A stretch of DNA of 64,000 nucleotides, taken from the NCBI GenBank assembly GCA_963722715.1, contig CAVROA010000023.1:186001-250000 (forward strand). The letters run 5' to 3'. Shown here in pieces: positions 42,411 through 51,419 of this stretch (position 1 is the first letter of the stretch; every line of letters starts with the position of its first letter). The notes beneath the pieces were generated by a model. The model worked only from the letters and a program-made list of their open reading frames with translations. It searched no databases and had not been told where the DNA came from. This stretch comes from DASQGA01 sp963722715. GTDB lineage: Bacteria; Actinomycetota; Thermoleophilia; Gaiellales; Gaiellaceae. A program made the translations under genes and the position numbers.

Positions 42411-42785
42411 ATGCGGAATGCAATCACGTTCGCGGCGCTCGTCGTTCTCCTGACTGTCCCTGCCGGCACCGCCGCGGCCGCCTCAAGAGGCACGTCCGAT
42501 GCCGCAGCGGTGGTCGACGCCCGGCACGCCAACTTGTTGAATCGAGCGCCCGTCGTCGATACCGACGCCCGCCACGCCGCGCTGGTTGTCCGCGCGGGCG
42601 CTCGTCCTCGGATTGCGCAGCCGAATATCGCGGGCGACCTCGACCAGGCCATGCGCGGACGAAACTCTACGGTTCAGGGCGGCGTCGCCTGGATCGGAGC
42701 CGGCATCGGCGCCGGCACTGCCCTCTTGATCTTGGGCGGTGCGGCGATCCTTCTGACCCGCCGGCGCAAGCCACTCGTAGCGTGA
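42411..42785 (+). CDS. Secreted/membrane-anchored small protein
   Basis: A 124-residue protein with an N-terminal signal peptide (M-R-N-A-I-T-F-A-A-L-V-V-L-L, cleavage after A-A-A-A), a linker with two D-A-R-H-A repeats, and a C-terminal membrane span (I-G-A-G-I-G-A-G-T-A-L-L-I-L-G) followed by R-R-R-K. The topology is that of a type I membrane protein or sorting-like tail. Function unknown. Confidence 0.65.
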   Translation: MRNAITFAALVVLLTVPAGTAAAASRGTSDAAAVVDARHANLLNRAPVVDTDARHAALVVRAGARPRIAQPNIAGDLDQAMRGRNSTVQGGVAWIGAGIGAGTALLILGGAAILLTRRRKPLVA

Positions 42786-43015
42786 TCGAGCCGGGACTAG
42801 GCGAGCAGCGCCAATGTGGCATCGGACACGGTTCGGCGCCATCACCGTGACAACACGACGGCACGGTCATCTCGCCGGCAGCCGTCTGAGCAAGCGGCGT
42901 CACGCGGTTCGAACCGAAGGGCAGCCATGCCGGAAAGTGCGCATCCATCGGGATCCGTGGCCGGCCGGAACGGCCTGAATAAACAGCCCCACTGCCAGGC
43001 ACGGAACCCGGACCT

Positions 43016-43795
43016 CTACATCCCCATGGCGTGATAGCCGCCGTCGACGTAGAGCGTCGTCCCGCTGACGTTCTTGGCCTCGTCCGAGAGGAGGTAGGCC
43101 GCAGCAGAGCCCACGTCGTCCGCCTCGATGTTCCGGCGGAGCGGAGAGCGTTCCTCGACGATTGCCTCCATGGTGGGGAAGCCGGCGATCGACCGCGCAG
43201 CCAGGGTCCGCACCGGGCCCGCCGAAACGGCGTTCACACGGATCTGCTTCTCGCCCAGCTCCCAGGCGAGGTACCGAACCGAGGCGTCCAGAGCAGCCTT
43301 CGCGACGCCCATGACGTTGTAGTGCGGCACGGCCCGCTCGCCGCCCAGGTACGTCATGGTCAGGATCGACCCGCCTCCCGCCGCCTCCATGAGCGGCTCA
43401 GCGGCGCGGGCGGCAGCCACGAGCGAGTAGGCCGAGACGTCGAGAGCGAGCCAGAAGCGATCGCGCGGGGTGTCGGTGAAGCGCCCCTCGAGATCGCGCG
43501 CGTCGGCGAAGGCGACCGAGTGGACGAGAAGATCGAGCTCCCCGCCGAAGGCCTCGCCGACCTCGCCGAGGACGCGTGTGACCTCGTCGTCCGAGCGGAC
43601 GTCGCACTCGGTCACGAGCGGGCTCCCGACTGAGTCGGCCAGCTCGCGCACGCCTTTCTCGATGCGCTCACCCTGATAGGTGAAGGCGAGCTGCGCGCCG
43701 CCGGCCGCCAGTCGCTGGGCGATTGCCCACGCAATCGAGCGGCGGTTCGCAACGCCAAGGACGAGTCCCCGCTTCCCCTGGAAGTCCTGAGTCAC
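43016..43795 (-). CDS. fabI: Enoyl-[acyl-carrier-protein] reductase (NADH)
   Basis: A 259-residue SDR-type FabI. It has the atypical nucleotide site G-V-A-N-R-R-S-I-A-W and catalytic Y149, Y159 and K166 in T-Y-L-G-G-E-R-A-V-P-H-Y-N-V-M-G-V-A-K, with the exact E. coli FabI spacing. It performs the last reduction in fatty-acid elongation. GTG 43795 (V-T-Q-D-F-Q-G-K-R) is chosen, with TAGACT 8 bases upstream; the longer frame upstream overlaps the divergent SDR gene and is not coding. Confidence 0.95.
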   Translation of the reverse strand: MTQDFQGKRGLVLGVANRRSIAWAIAQRLAAGGAQLAFTYQGERIEKGVRELADSVGSPLVTECDVRSDDEVTRVLGEVGEAFGGELDLLVHSVAFADARDLEGRFTDTPRDRFWLALDVSAYSLVAAARAAEPLMEAAGGGSILTMTYLGGERAVPHYNVMGVAKAALDASVRYLAWELGEKQIRVNAVSAGPVRTLAARSIAGFPTMEAIVEERSPLRRNIEADDVGSAAAYLLSDEAKNVSGTTLYVDGGYHAMGM

Positions 43796-43803
43796 GGCGC
43801 CGC

Positions 43804-43819
43804 AGTCTACGCTTCGCGC
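43804..43819. promoter_or_regulatory. Overlapping divergent promoters of fabI and the SDR gene
   Basis: AGTCTA (43804-43809, TAGACT for fabI) and TACGCT (43808-43813, for the SDR gene) overlap. The second lies exactly 6 bases before an in-frame ATT (43820). Confidence 0.45.
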
Positions 43820-44608
43820 ATTCCGGTCGCGGTGATCACGGGTGGATCGAGCGGCATCGGCGCCGCCCTCGCGCGGCGCCTGGCCGAGCGAGAGTGGCGA
43901 TGCGTTCTCGTCGCCCGCGGCCGGGAGCGGCTGGAGCGCCGTCGCCGCGGAGATGGACGGCGAGTTCGAGACGTGCGACGTCGCGGACCGGACGCAGGTG
44001 GACGATCTCGCCGCGCGCGTCGGCGAGCGGCACGAGGCGATCCGGCTCCTGGTCAACAGCGCCGGGATTCCCGCCCGGGGCACATTTCTGGAGCTCGAGG
44101 CCGAGCGGATCGAGGCCGTCACCAACACGAACTACCTGGCGGGCGTGTGGTGCGTCAGGGCGTTCGTGCCGCTCCTCGAGCGGGGGCGCCCGGCTGCGGT
44201 CGTGAACATAGCCTCCGTGGCCGGGACGATTCCGGTCGGGCTCGTACGGGCCGTACACGGCTGCCAAGCACGCGCAGCTCGCGTTCTCACGGAATGTCGC
44301 AGCCGAGCTCGCTCCCTCGCGGGATTCGGGTGCTGAGCGTGAATCCCGGCCCGGTCGAGACGGAGGGGTTCCCGCAGACGCGCCTCCTGGCCGGGCGGCT
44401 CTCCCGCCGGCTCGTGATCTCGCCCGAGCGGGTCGCAGACGCCACGCTGGAAGCCCTGGATCGCGGCCGCGGCGAGATCTTCGTGCCCGGCTTCCTTCGA
44501 ATTGCTGCCGCCGCGGAGGGGCTCGTCCCCGGGCTCGTCACCAAGCTCGGGATCCGGCGGGGCCCCGGCCGGTGGGCCAGCGGCCCCGCAGGTGACGAGC
44601 TGGGTTGA
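43820..44608 (+). pseudogene. Short-chain dehydrogenase with three frameshifts
   Basis: Joining three +1 shifts (about 43937, 44241 and 44320) gives a normal SDR of about 260 residues: V-I-T-G-G-S-S-G-I-G-A-A-L-A, the N-S-A-G-I-P motif, I-A-S-V-A-G, the catalytic G-P-Y-T-A-A-K and V-N-P-G-P-V-E-T-E. As written no frame encodes more than half. The natural start may be ATT 43820 (I/M-P-V-A-V-I-T-G), placed by a TACGCT box; GTG 43832 would cut into the first strand. The Y-x3-K site is intact in the joined product, so decay is recent or the frameshifts are sequence errors. Confidence 0.7.
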
Positions 44609-44639
44609 GCCGCGCGGCGGCGGGGAACACTCCGCTGCC

Positions 44640-45686
44640 ATGCCGAGACTGCGACGAGCCAACTGCTCCGGCCCGGGAATCACCCGGCGCCGGCGCGGCC
44701 GCGGCTTCGAGTACCTCGACGAGCTCGGCGGGCGGGTCGAGGACCCGGAGGTGCTCCGGCGGATCCGTGAACTCGTGATTCCTCCGGCGTGGACCGACGT
44801 CTGGATCTGTCCCTACCCGAACGGCCACATCCAGGCCATCGGCACTGACGTCGCCGGCCGAAGGCAATACCGCTACCACGACGAGTGGCGCCAGCGGCGA
44901 GACCAGGAGAAGTTCGACGAGATGATCGCCTTCGCCAGGGCGCTTCCGCGCGTGCGAGCGGTCGCCGCGAGACACGTCAAACTGGCCGGGATGCCGCGCG
45001 AGCGTGTGCTCGCCTGTGCCGTCCGGCTCCTCGACCGGGGTTTCTTCCGGATCGGCGGCGAGGACTACGCCGAACAGAACCAGACCTACGGGCTGGCGAC
45101 GATGCAGAAGCGCCACGTGACGGTCGGGGAAGGTGGCCTGATCACGTTCGACTACGAGGCCAAAGGAGGAAAGCAGCAGGTCCAGTCGCTCGTCGACCCG
45201 GACGTCTGCGAGGTCATCAGCCAGCTGAAACGCAGGCGGAGCGGCCGTGAGCTCCTCGCCTACAAGCCAAACGGCCGCTGGGTCGACGTCCGCTCCGCGG
45301 ACATCAACTCCTACATCAAGGAGGTCACGGGAGCGGACTTCTCCGCCAAGGACTTCCGGACCTGGAGCGCCACCGTGCTCGCGGCCGTCGGTCTCGCCGT
45401 TTCCGGCTCGGCAGCCGGCACTCCGACGGCGCGCAAGCGCGCGGTCGCGAGGGCAGTCAAGGAGGTCTCGCACTACCTCGGCAACACGCCCGCGGTCTGC
45501 CGCGCCTCGTACATCGATCCTCGCGTCTTCGACCGGTTCGAGGACGGGGTCACGATCGGCGGCGCCCTGGAGCGCCTGGGCGACGAGAGCCGGTTCGGGG
45601 AGCCCTCCACACAGGGCGCGATCGAGGAGGCCGTTCTCGACCTGCTCGAGGAGGAAGACTCGGCCGCGATCGAGAACGTCGCCTAG
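44640..45686 (+). CDS. Bacterial DNA topoisomerase IB
   Basis: A 348-residue type IB topoisomerase of the small bacterial/poxvirus-like group. Landmarks are the N-terminal G-F-E-Y and P-P-A-W-T-D-V-W-I-C, then K-R-H-V, K-D-F-R-T-W-S-A-T, and the active-site tyrosine Y291 in C-R-A-S-Y-I-D-P-R-V. It relaxes supercoils through a 3'-phosphotyrosyl link without ATP. Its stop overlaps that of the PAP2 gene in CTAG. Confidence 0.95.
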   Translation: MPRLRRANCSGPGITRRRRGRGFEYLDELGGRVEDPEVLRRIRELVIPPAWTDVWICPYPNGHIQAIGTDVAGRRQYRYHDEWRQRRDQEKFDEMIAFARALPRVRAVAARHVKLAGMPRERVLACAVRLLDRGFFRIGGEDYAEQNQTYGLATMQKRHVTVGEGGLITFDYEAKGGKQQVQSLVDPDVCEVISQLKRRRSGRELLAYKPNGRWVDVRSADINSYIKEVTGADFSAKDFRTWSATVLAAVGLAVSGSAAGTPTARKRAVARAVKEVSHYLGNTPAVCRASYIDPRVFDRFEDGVTIGGALERLGDESRFGEPSTQGAIEEAVLDLLEEEDSAAIENVA

Positions 45687-46387
45687 CCGTCGAGCTCGCG
45701 AGCAAGGCGCAGGCCGGCGGCGCCGAGCGCGGCGCCGGCGAGGACGTCGAAGATGTAGTGGTTCGCGGTCGCAAGCACCGTAAGGGCCACGAGCGGCGGA
45801 TAGGCGGGCGCCAGGGCCCGCGCGAGCGGGCTGCGGCTGCTCTCGGCGATTCCGGTCGCCGTGACCACCGCGTAAGCAACGTGGATCGACGGCATCGCGG
45901 CAATGGGGTCGTAGAGCTTGGCGACCAGGCCGGAGTCGAGATCGAAGCCGCTCACCTCGGCAATCGTGTCGACGAAGTCGTCGAGCGTCCGTGGAGGCGC
46001 AGTCGGGAAGAGAAGAAAGACAGGCTGCGCACCGATTGTCGTCAACACGGCCGCCCGACGCAGGCGATGAAACTCGGGACGGCGCCGGAAGAAGAGCCGT
46101 CCGAGCCACCCGACGGTGAGCCCGACGTTGGCGACGGCATACGCAACGTTCAGGACGGCGATCAGGCGCTGTCGAGGTAGCAGCACCCGCTGGAGGTCTG
46201 GCTCGACATGGATCCGAAGGCGCCGCTCGGCTGCCACAATCCGCTCTGCGTTCCGGCGGGCCCGGGCTCGGCCGCCTTCGTTCACGACCGCGGTGCGGAC
46301 GAGTAGGTAGGCGGCGTACATGCCGAGTCCGATCGCGACCTCGCGCCGTCCGGAGAAGGCTCGAGCCCGGCTACTGCGCCTGCCCAT
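45683..46387 (-). CDS. PAP2-superfamily membrane phosphatase/transferase
   Basis: A 234-residue membrane protein with five to six spans. The motif A-M-P-S-I-H-V-A-Y-A and the last motif N-H-Y-I-F-D-V match the PAP2_3 / inositol-phosphoceramide-synthase-like group (C2 and C3 motifs with catalytic His). The probable role is lipid phosphate hydrolysis or head-group transfer. It lies divergent to a flippase-like gene and near an acyltransferase, suggesting lipid metabolism. Confidence 0.85.
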   Translation of the reverse strand: MGRRSSRARAFSGRREVAIGLGMYAAYLLVRTAVVNEGGRARARRNAERIVAAERRLRIHVEPDLQRVLLPRQRLIAVLNVAYAVANVGLTVGWLGRLFFRRRPEFHRLRRAAVLTTIGAQPVFLLFPTAPPRTLDDFVDTIAEVSGFDLDSGLVAKLYDPIAAMPSIHVAYAVVTATGIAESSRSPLARALAPAYPPLVALTVLATANHYIFDVLAGAALGAAGLRLARELDG

Positions 46388-46436
46388 GGACGGCGGATTC
46401 TCACCGATCCGGTGACCCAGGCGATACCTTGCGGCT

Positions 46437-47423
46437 GTGAAGCGCAAGGTCCTACGTCTCGCGGTCGGGTCTGCCGCCACCGCAGCCTTCCTCATCCTTT
46501 TTCTCCGGGAGGTGGACCTCGGGCAGGCGTGGCGCCAGATCCGCGAGCTTCCCGGCCTGACGATCCTCGGGGCGCTCGGCCTCGTTCTCGTGAACATCGC
46601 CTTCATGGCCGTGCGCTGGCGCATCCTCCTCGACGGCGCCGGCTACCGCGTCTCGTTGCGGGCGCTCTTCTCCTCGGTGTGCGTCGGACGCGGGGCCAAC
46701 AACATCCTCCCTGCACGCGGCGGTGACCTGATCCGAATCGAGTCGATGCGCGAGCTGGCCCGCATTCCGGCATTCGTGACTGCGGGAACGCTGTTCGCCG
46801 AGCGTCTTCTCGACGGCGTCGTGCTCGCCGCCTGGATCGTCCTCGGAGCCGTCCTGCTCGGCCAGGGAGGAGCGCTACTGCTCACGGGGATCGCCCTCTC
46901 GGCCGGGACAGCGCTCGGCGTCGTGCTCGTCGCGCTCGCCGCCCGGGACCCGAACCGGGCTGAGCGGGTGGTCTGGCGGGCAACCAAGCGCCTGCCGCCG
47001 CGCTGGCATACCCGCGTTGCGCGGTCGGCGGCGAACTTCGTCGAGGGTCTCGGGAGCTTCACGAACCTGCGGCGCGTTCTTGCCGTGTTCGGGGCCTCGG
47101 TCGCGATGTGGCTGGCGGACGTCGCGATGTATGCGATCGTCGGACGCGCCTTTCATCTCGAGCTCGAGACGGGAGGCTACTTCCTCCTCGAGGGGATCGG
47201 GAACCTGGCGCTGGCGGTGCCCGCGACTGCGGCGGGAATCGGCAGCTTCGACTACCTGACGCTCGTTGCGGCCAGGGGCATCGACGTGCCGGAGCACACG
47301 GCGACCGCCTACGTCCTGACCATGCACGCGCTCACCGTTCTTCCGGTCACTTTGCTCGGCGCACTCCTCGTTCGTCCCGCCCTTCCGCGCCTGTTTCGCG
47401 GGCGCGGCGCCGAAGCTGCCTAG
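46437..47423 (+). CDS. UPF0104/YbhN-like membrane protein (LPG-synthase transmembrane family)
   Basis: A 328-residue protein with seven to eight spans. It shows R-W-R-I-L-L-D-G, G-R-G-A-N-N-I-L-P-A-R-G-G-D-L-I-R, R-L-L-D-G-V-V-L and P-A-T-A-A-G-I-G-S-F-D-Y. These are hallmarks of the AglD/YbhN family, thought to be lipid flippases or the integral part of MprF. GTG 46437 is 6 bases after TACCTT (46425-46430), so it is probably leaderless. Confidence 0.88.
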   Translation: MKRKVLRLAVGSAATAAFLILFLREVDLGQAWRQIRELPGLTILGALGLVLVNIAFMAVRWRILLDGAGYRVSLRALFSSVCVGRGANNILPARGGDLIRIESMRELARIPAFVTAGTLFAERLLDGVVLAAWIVLGAVLLGQGGALLLTGIALSAGTALGVVLVALAARDPNRAERVVWRATKRLPPRWHTRVARSAANFVEGLGSFTNLRRVLAVFGASVAMWLADVAMYAIVGRAFHLELETGGYFLLEGIGNLALAVPATAAGIGSFDYLTLVAARGIDVPEHTATAYVLTMHALTVLPVTLLGALLVRPALPRLFRGRGAEAA

Positions 47424-47440
47424 GAGGGATTTGCTCTAGC

Positions 47441-48571
47441 TCAGCGGGTGCGGGCGCTCTCGAGCTCCCGCGCGAGGAAGGCGAGTACTGGATCGTCGTC
47501 GGGCGCGGCGTCGGCGGCAGCGAGCGCGTGGCGGAGCCTCCGCCTTCGCTTCCCGGGCTCGAGCAGCTCCGGATCGACGTTCCTGCCCTCGGCGACAGCG
47601 CGCTCGACCTCCGCTTCGAGCGTAGCGCCGGCCGATCCGTGCCGGCCCGCACGGCTCCACGCGGCGACCACCTGGCCGCAGGTGAGCGGCGTCGCAAGCC
47701 GCAGAGCCGCGAGCACGGTTTCCTCGAGCGCCGCCTCGGGCGGGTCGAGCGGCTTCCCGAATGAGACGAGAGCACGGGTGCGGCCGCGAACGAGGGGGTC
47801 ATAGGCAAGGCCGATCGGTTGCACGGCCTTCGGCTTGGCCCGACGGACGAGGGACGCGAGACCGCGCTGAAGTGGACCGATCTCGCCGTCGGGCGAAGGG
47901 CGCCCTTCCGGAAAGATCAGGAGGACGGCCCCGCGCGAGACGACATCGACGAGCTCGCGGAAGTCCCGCACGGCGTCCGACGCCCGCTGCGACCAGACGG
48001 GCTCGAGAGCCGGAGCATCGAGCTCGGCCCGGGTATGTGCCCGCCACAGGAGGTCGGCGTACTCTCCTCGCAGAGCCTCGCTCGCGAGCCGCGGCTCCGG
48101 CAGGCCAACGGCGCGCGCACGATGCCTCAGGGCTTCGAGGTCCTCGGGCGGCAGCGCGTCCGCGAGCTCGAGCTGCGGGAGCCGGCGGAAAACCTCCTCG
48201 AGCCGGACCACCGTCGCACTCCGGATCGGAAAGAGCGTCAGACCGCGCAGGTAAGGGTCGATTCCGACCGGGAAGAGAAGACGCCGGAGCCAGAGCGGGA
48301 GCCCGGGCGGAAAACCCGCGAAAAACCCCGGCGAGAACATGTCTTCCCGTGCCGCAAAGCTCATGCGCCGCGACCGATCTGTTATGAGCCCATCCGGCCC
48401 GAAGTAGATCGACGGGCAGACGAGCGGCACGTCCGACTCGCGGCGGTGCGTGCAGACGAGCAAGGTGCCCGGCTCGAGATCGAGGCGCTGCCGCCCGAGC
48501 GTGCGAACGCGGAAGGCCGAGCGTGAGTACGCCCACATCCCGAATCCGACGGCGTCGTACAGAAGCGGCAT
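47441..48571 (-). CDS. Acyltransferase of the PlsC (lysophospholipid) type
   Basis: A 376-residue protein. Motif I is C-T-H-R-R-E-S-D (the H-x4-D catalytic motif), and the substrate motif L-I-F-P-E-G-R-P-S is motif III. Between them is about 100 residues of insertion, longer than typical PlsC. It probably acylates a glycerophospholipid or other lipid. The start ATG shares one base with the methyltransferase stop, so the two are coupled. Confidence 0.85.
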   Translation of the reverse strand: MPLLYDAVGFGMWAYSRSAFRVRTLGRQRLDLEPGTLLVCTHRRESDVPLVCPSIYFGPDGLITDRSRRMSFAAREDMFSPGFFAGFPPGLPLWLRRLLFPVGIDPYLRGLTLFPIRSATVVRLEEVFRRLPQLELADALPPEDLEALRHRARAVGLPEPRLASEALRGEYADLLWRAHTRAELDAPALEPVWSQRASDAVRDFRELVDVVSRGAVLLIFPEGRPSPDGEIGPLQRGLASLVRRAKPKAVQPIGLAYDPLVRGRTRALVSFGKPLDPPEAALEETVLAALRLATPLTCGQVVAAWSRAGRHGSAGATLEAEVERAVAEGRNVDPELLEPGKRRRRLRHALAAADAAPDDDPVLAFLARELESARTR

Positions 48572-49341
48572 CAGCCCGCGGGCTTCGCCGCCAGATAGAG
48601 GCCCACGGTGACCGTGAGCCCGTAGCCCTCCGCCGTGCGGCGCAGGTCGATGCCTGCCCGATCTCCCTGCTCGACCAGCCGCTTGACCTCGTGCAAAACC
48701 GCCTCCCGGGGCGCGCCGTGGCAGGCGCCGAGATCCAGGAAGCGATCCAGGTCACGCTCCTCACGGAAGGTTTCGAACCGGCGAAGAACGAGCGAGTTCG
48801 CGTCGAGCAGCCCCCCGATGTCCTGATCCGAGAGCGTCCGCGTGTGCGAGGGATCCCGGAGACGCTCGATCCGGTCGTGCACCATGGCCTCGAGGGGGTC
48901 GTGCGAGGCCAGTTGATCGATCAGGAGGACCCGGCCGCCGGGCCGTGTCACGCGAGCGAGCTCCGCGATCAGGAGCTCAGGCCGGGCGACATGGTGGAGG
49001 GTTCGCGAGCTCGCCGCGAGGTCGAAGGTTCCCTGCTCGAACGGCAATGCGAGCACGTCCGCCTGGACGAAGGAGATGTTCGCGCGGTCCCGCGCGAGCA
49101 GTCGCGCCTCCGCGAGCAGCTCCGGCACGAGATCGACCGCGACGACCTCGCGCGCGTGCGCGGCGATCCCGAGCGCCAACGTGCCGGTTCCAGTGCCGGC
49201 GTCCAGAACGCGCTCGGTACCGACCAGGCCGGCGAACCGGGCGACGCGATCGCCGAGCTCGTCCGCCTGGCTCGCGGTCTGCTCGGCCATGAGCGGGGCG
49301 CTCGCGGCGAACCGGCGCCTGAGTGGATCGTCGCCGCTCAT
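48571..49341 (-). CDS. Class I SAM-dependent methyltransferase (UbiE-like)
   Basis: A 256-residue protein with the SAM motif V-L-D-A-G-T-G-T-G-T-L-A, then V-V-A-V-D-L, F-V-Q-A-D-V-L-A-L-P-F and L-H-H-V-A-R-P-E. These are typical of UbiE/MenG-like or generic methyltransferases. The substrate is not clear. It overlaps the CCA-adding enzyme's stop. Confidence 0.88.
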   Translation of the reverse strand: MSGDDPLRRRFAASAPLMAEQTASQADELGDRVARFAGLVGTERVLDAGTGTGTLALGIAAHAREVVAVDLVPELLAEARLLARDRANISFVQADVLALPFEQGTFDLAASSRTLHHVARPELLIAELARVTRPGGRVLLIDQLASHDPLEAMVHDRIERLRDPSHTRTLSDQDIGGLLDANSLVLRRFETFREERDLDRFLDLGACHGAPREAVLHEVKRLVEQGDRAGIDLRRTAEGYGLTVTVGLYLAAKPAG

Positions 49342-50363
49342 GTGCCGCGATCTCGACGCACCAGGTCGAGAGCCTCTTCGCGCGTCGAGATCGCCCCGGC
49401 CGCGCGCTCCTCGGCGATCAGCTCGAGCAGTCGGCCGACGTCGGGCCCGGGCGCCAACCCGAGCTCATCTCCTCGCAGGAGGGGCTCCGGCGGATCCGAC
49501 GCGCGCGCTTCCTCGAGCGCGGTCAGCAGGTCGCTCGAGCCCAGATAGGCGAGAGCCTCGCGGCTCCAGGGCTCCGTCGCCCGTCGGAACCGGTGGAGCG
49601 AACGAGCGGATCCGTCGGGCGGCCGCTCGGCGCGCAGCACGGTGCGGGCCTGGCGCCGGAGCCGATTCGAGATGGGATAGTCCTCGAGCGCCGGGCCGAA
49701 GACACAAACGAGAGGAAATCCGGCGGTCTCGATGCCCTCGGCGCGGTCGAGCCTCTCCAGCGAGCCCCCGAGCGGGGCCAGGAGACCCAAGCGGTCCAGC
49801 CGCCTGAAGCCTTCGAGCGACAGACGGGCCAGCTCGCCCAGGATGCGCTCCCCGGCAGGGCTTCTGACAAGCTCGCTATGTGCCCGCGCCAGACGCTCGG
49901 TCTCATCGTCGAGACGCACTCCGAGCTCGTCTTCGAGCCTGGCGGCGCGCAGAAGGCGAATCGGATCGTCCGCGAAGATGCTTGGCGAGACTGCCCGGAG
50001 AACTCGCGCCTCGAGGTCGCCGCGCCCCCCGTGGGGATCGACCGGCTCTCCCCCGGCGAGCGGAATCGCGATCGCGTTGAAGGTAAAGTCGCGCGTTCCG
50101 AGATCCGCCTCGATCCCGTCCGGGAGCGGCGTGAAGTCGACCGTACGGCCGTCGCGGAACGCCACTCGCCAGGCGCCGTGGCGGTCGGAGAGTGGAAAGA
50201 CCGCGCCTCCGGCGAGGCCCGCGTACGACCGCGCGGCTTTCGCCGGCGCCGGGCACGCGATGTCGAGGTCGACGACGGGGCGCCCGAGCAGCTCGTCCCG
50301 CACGGCTCCACCGACGATGTAGGCCTCCTCACCTCCGACGGCCTCCAGGAGCCGCTCATCCAT
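49338..50363 (-). CDS. CCA-adding enzyme / poly(A) polymerase family
   Basis: A 341-residue class II nucleotidyltransferase: V-G-G-A-V-R-D-E-L-L-G-R-P-V-V-D-L-D-I-A (catalytic D-x-D), R-D-F-T-F-N-A-I-A and the R-L-L-R-A-A-R-L helix. The tail is shorter than E. coli Cca, with no HD domain evident. Because the four tRNA genes here lack CCA, a CCA enzyme is required; this is the best candidate. It overlaps alr by 8 bp. Confidence 0.9.
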   Translation of the reverse strand: MDERLLEAVGGEEAYIVGGAVRDELLGRPVVDLDIACPAPAKAARSYAGLAGGAVFPLSDRHGAWRVAFRDGRTVDFTPLPDGIEADLGTRDFTFNAIAIPLAGGEPVDPHGGRGDLEARVLRAVSPSIFADDPIRLLRAARLEDELGVRLDDETERLARAHSELVRSPAGERILGELARLSLEGFRRLDRLGLLAPLGGSLERLDRAEGIETAGFPLVCVFGPALEDYPISNRLRRQARTVLRAERPPDGSARSLHRFRRATEPWSREALAYLGSSDLLTALEEARASDPPEPLLRGDELGLAPGPDVGRLLELIAEERAAGAISTREEALDLVRRDRGT

Positions 50364-51384
50364 CGAGGATCCGCCTCTCCGCTCGCTCGGGCGCCGAGCG
50401 GATGCCGCAGGTGACCTCGTAGTTGATCGTCCCCAGTCGCCTGGCGTGCTCCTCGACGAGAATGCCGTCCCCGATCAGCGTCACCTCCGCCCCTTCCGGC
50501 TCGTCACCGAGCTCGACTGCCAGCGCGTCCATCGAGATCGTCCCGACCACCCGGCGGCGGGAGCCGTCAACGAGCACCTCGGTCCCGGTCAGGCCACGCC
50601 GAAAACCGTCGCCGTAGCCCACCGGCACGAGCCCGATCCGGGCCGACCGGTCGGCGACGAAGCGACGCCCATAGCCCGTGCTCTCCCCCGGCGCCAGGGT
50701 CTTCGCAAGGGCGACGTGGCTCCGCCAGGCGAGGACCGGCTCGAGACCGTGAGCCGCAGGATCGTCGCCGAAGGGCGAGAGCCCGTAGAGAGCGACGCCA
50801 CAGCGAACGGCGTCGTAGCGGGCCTCCGGGAAACGGAGCGCCGCGGCGCTATTGGCGACGTGACGCACGACTCCGTCGAACCGGCCGGCGAGCTCGCGGA
50901 ACCGCTCGAGTTGCTCGAGCGCGAAGCTCTCGTCTTCCTCGTCGGCGGTCGCAAGGTGGCTCATGAGGCCGACCACGCCGTCTCGGGGAGCCGCCAGAGC
51001 CTCCTCTGGGGACATGCCCCAGCGCCCCATGCCCGTGTCCACCTTGAGGTGCACGGGAAGCCCACGTGGAAAGTCGCGGCGATGGGCGGTCACCTCGAGA
51101 CGGTTTCGGCGGGCCGCATCGTCCTCACCTGCTTCGAGCGGGCCCATGACGAGGATCCGTACCTCCGGGTTTAGCCGGCGGAGAGCCTCGCCCTCGCTCA
51201 GGGTCGCGACGCAGAGAGCCTCCGCACCGGCGTCGAGAGCCGCGCCGGCAACGTCCTCGGCCCCGTGCCCATATGCATCGGCCTTGACGACGGCCCAGAG
51301 CTCAGCGTCCCCGGCGGCTTCGCGGAGCCGCCGGACGTTCCGCCGCAGCGCCGCGAGGTCGATGGTGATCTCCGACCGGCGCAT
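50356..51384 (-). CDS. alr: Alanine racemase
   Basis: A 342-residue PLP enzyme. The Schiff-base Lys is K34 in V-V-K-A-D-A-Y-G-H-G. H-L-K-V-D-T-G-M-G-R follows, and the catalytic Tyr is in P-V-G-Y-G-D-G-F. Its role is D-Ala supply for peptidoglycan. It is cotranscribed with the CCA enzyme and lies in the actinobacterial acpS-nnr-alr neighbourhood. Confidence 0.95.
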   Translation of the reverse strand: MRRSEITIDLAALRRNVRRLREAAGDAELWAVVKADAYGHGAEDVAGAALDAGAEALCVATLSEGEALRRLNPEVRILVMGPLEAGEDDAARRNRLEVTAHRRDFPRGLPVHLKVDTGMGRWGMSPEEALAAPRDGVVGLMSHLATADEEDESFALEQLERFRELAGRFDGVVRHVANSAAALRFPEARYDAVRCGVALYGLSPFGDDPAAHGLEPVLAWRSHVALAKTLAPGESTGYGRRFVADRSARIGLVPVGYGDGFRRGLTGTEVLVDGSRRRVVGTISMDALAVELGDEPEGAEVTLIGDGILVEEHARRLGTINYEVTCGIRSAPERAERRILDG

Positions 51385-51419
51385 CGCGCCGAACGATAGT
51401 GGCGAAGCCGGGCGCGTCC

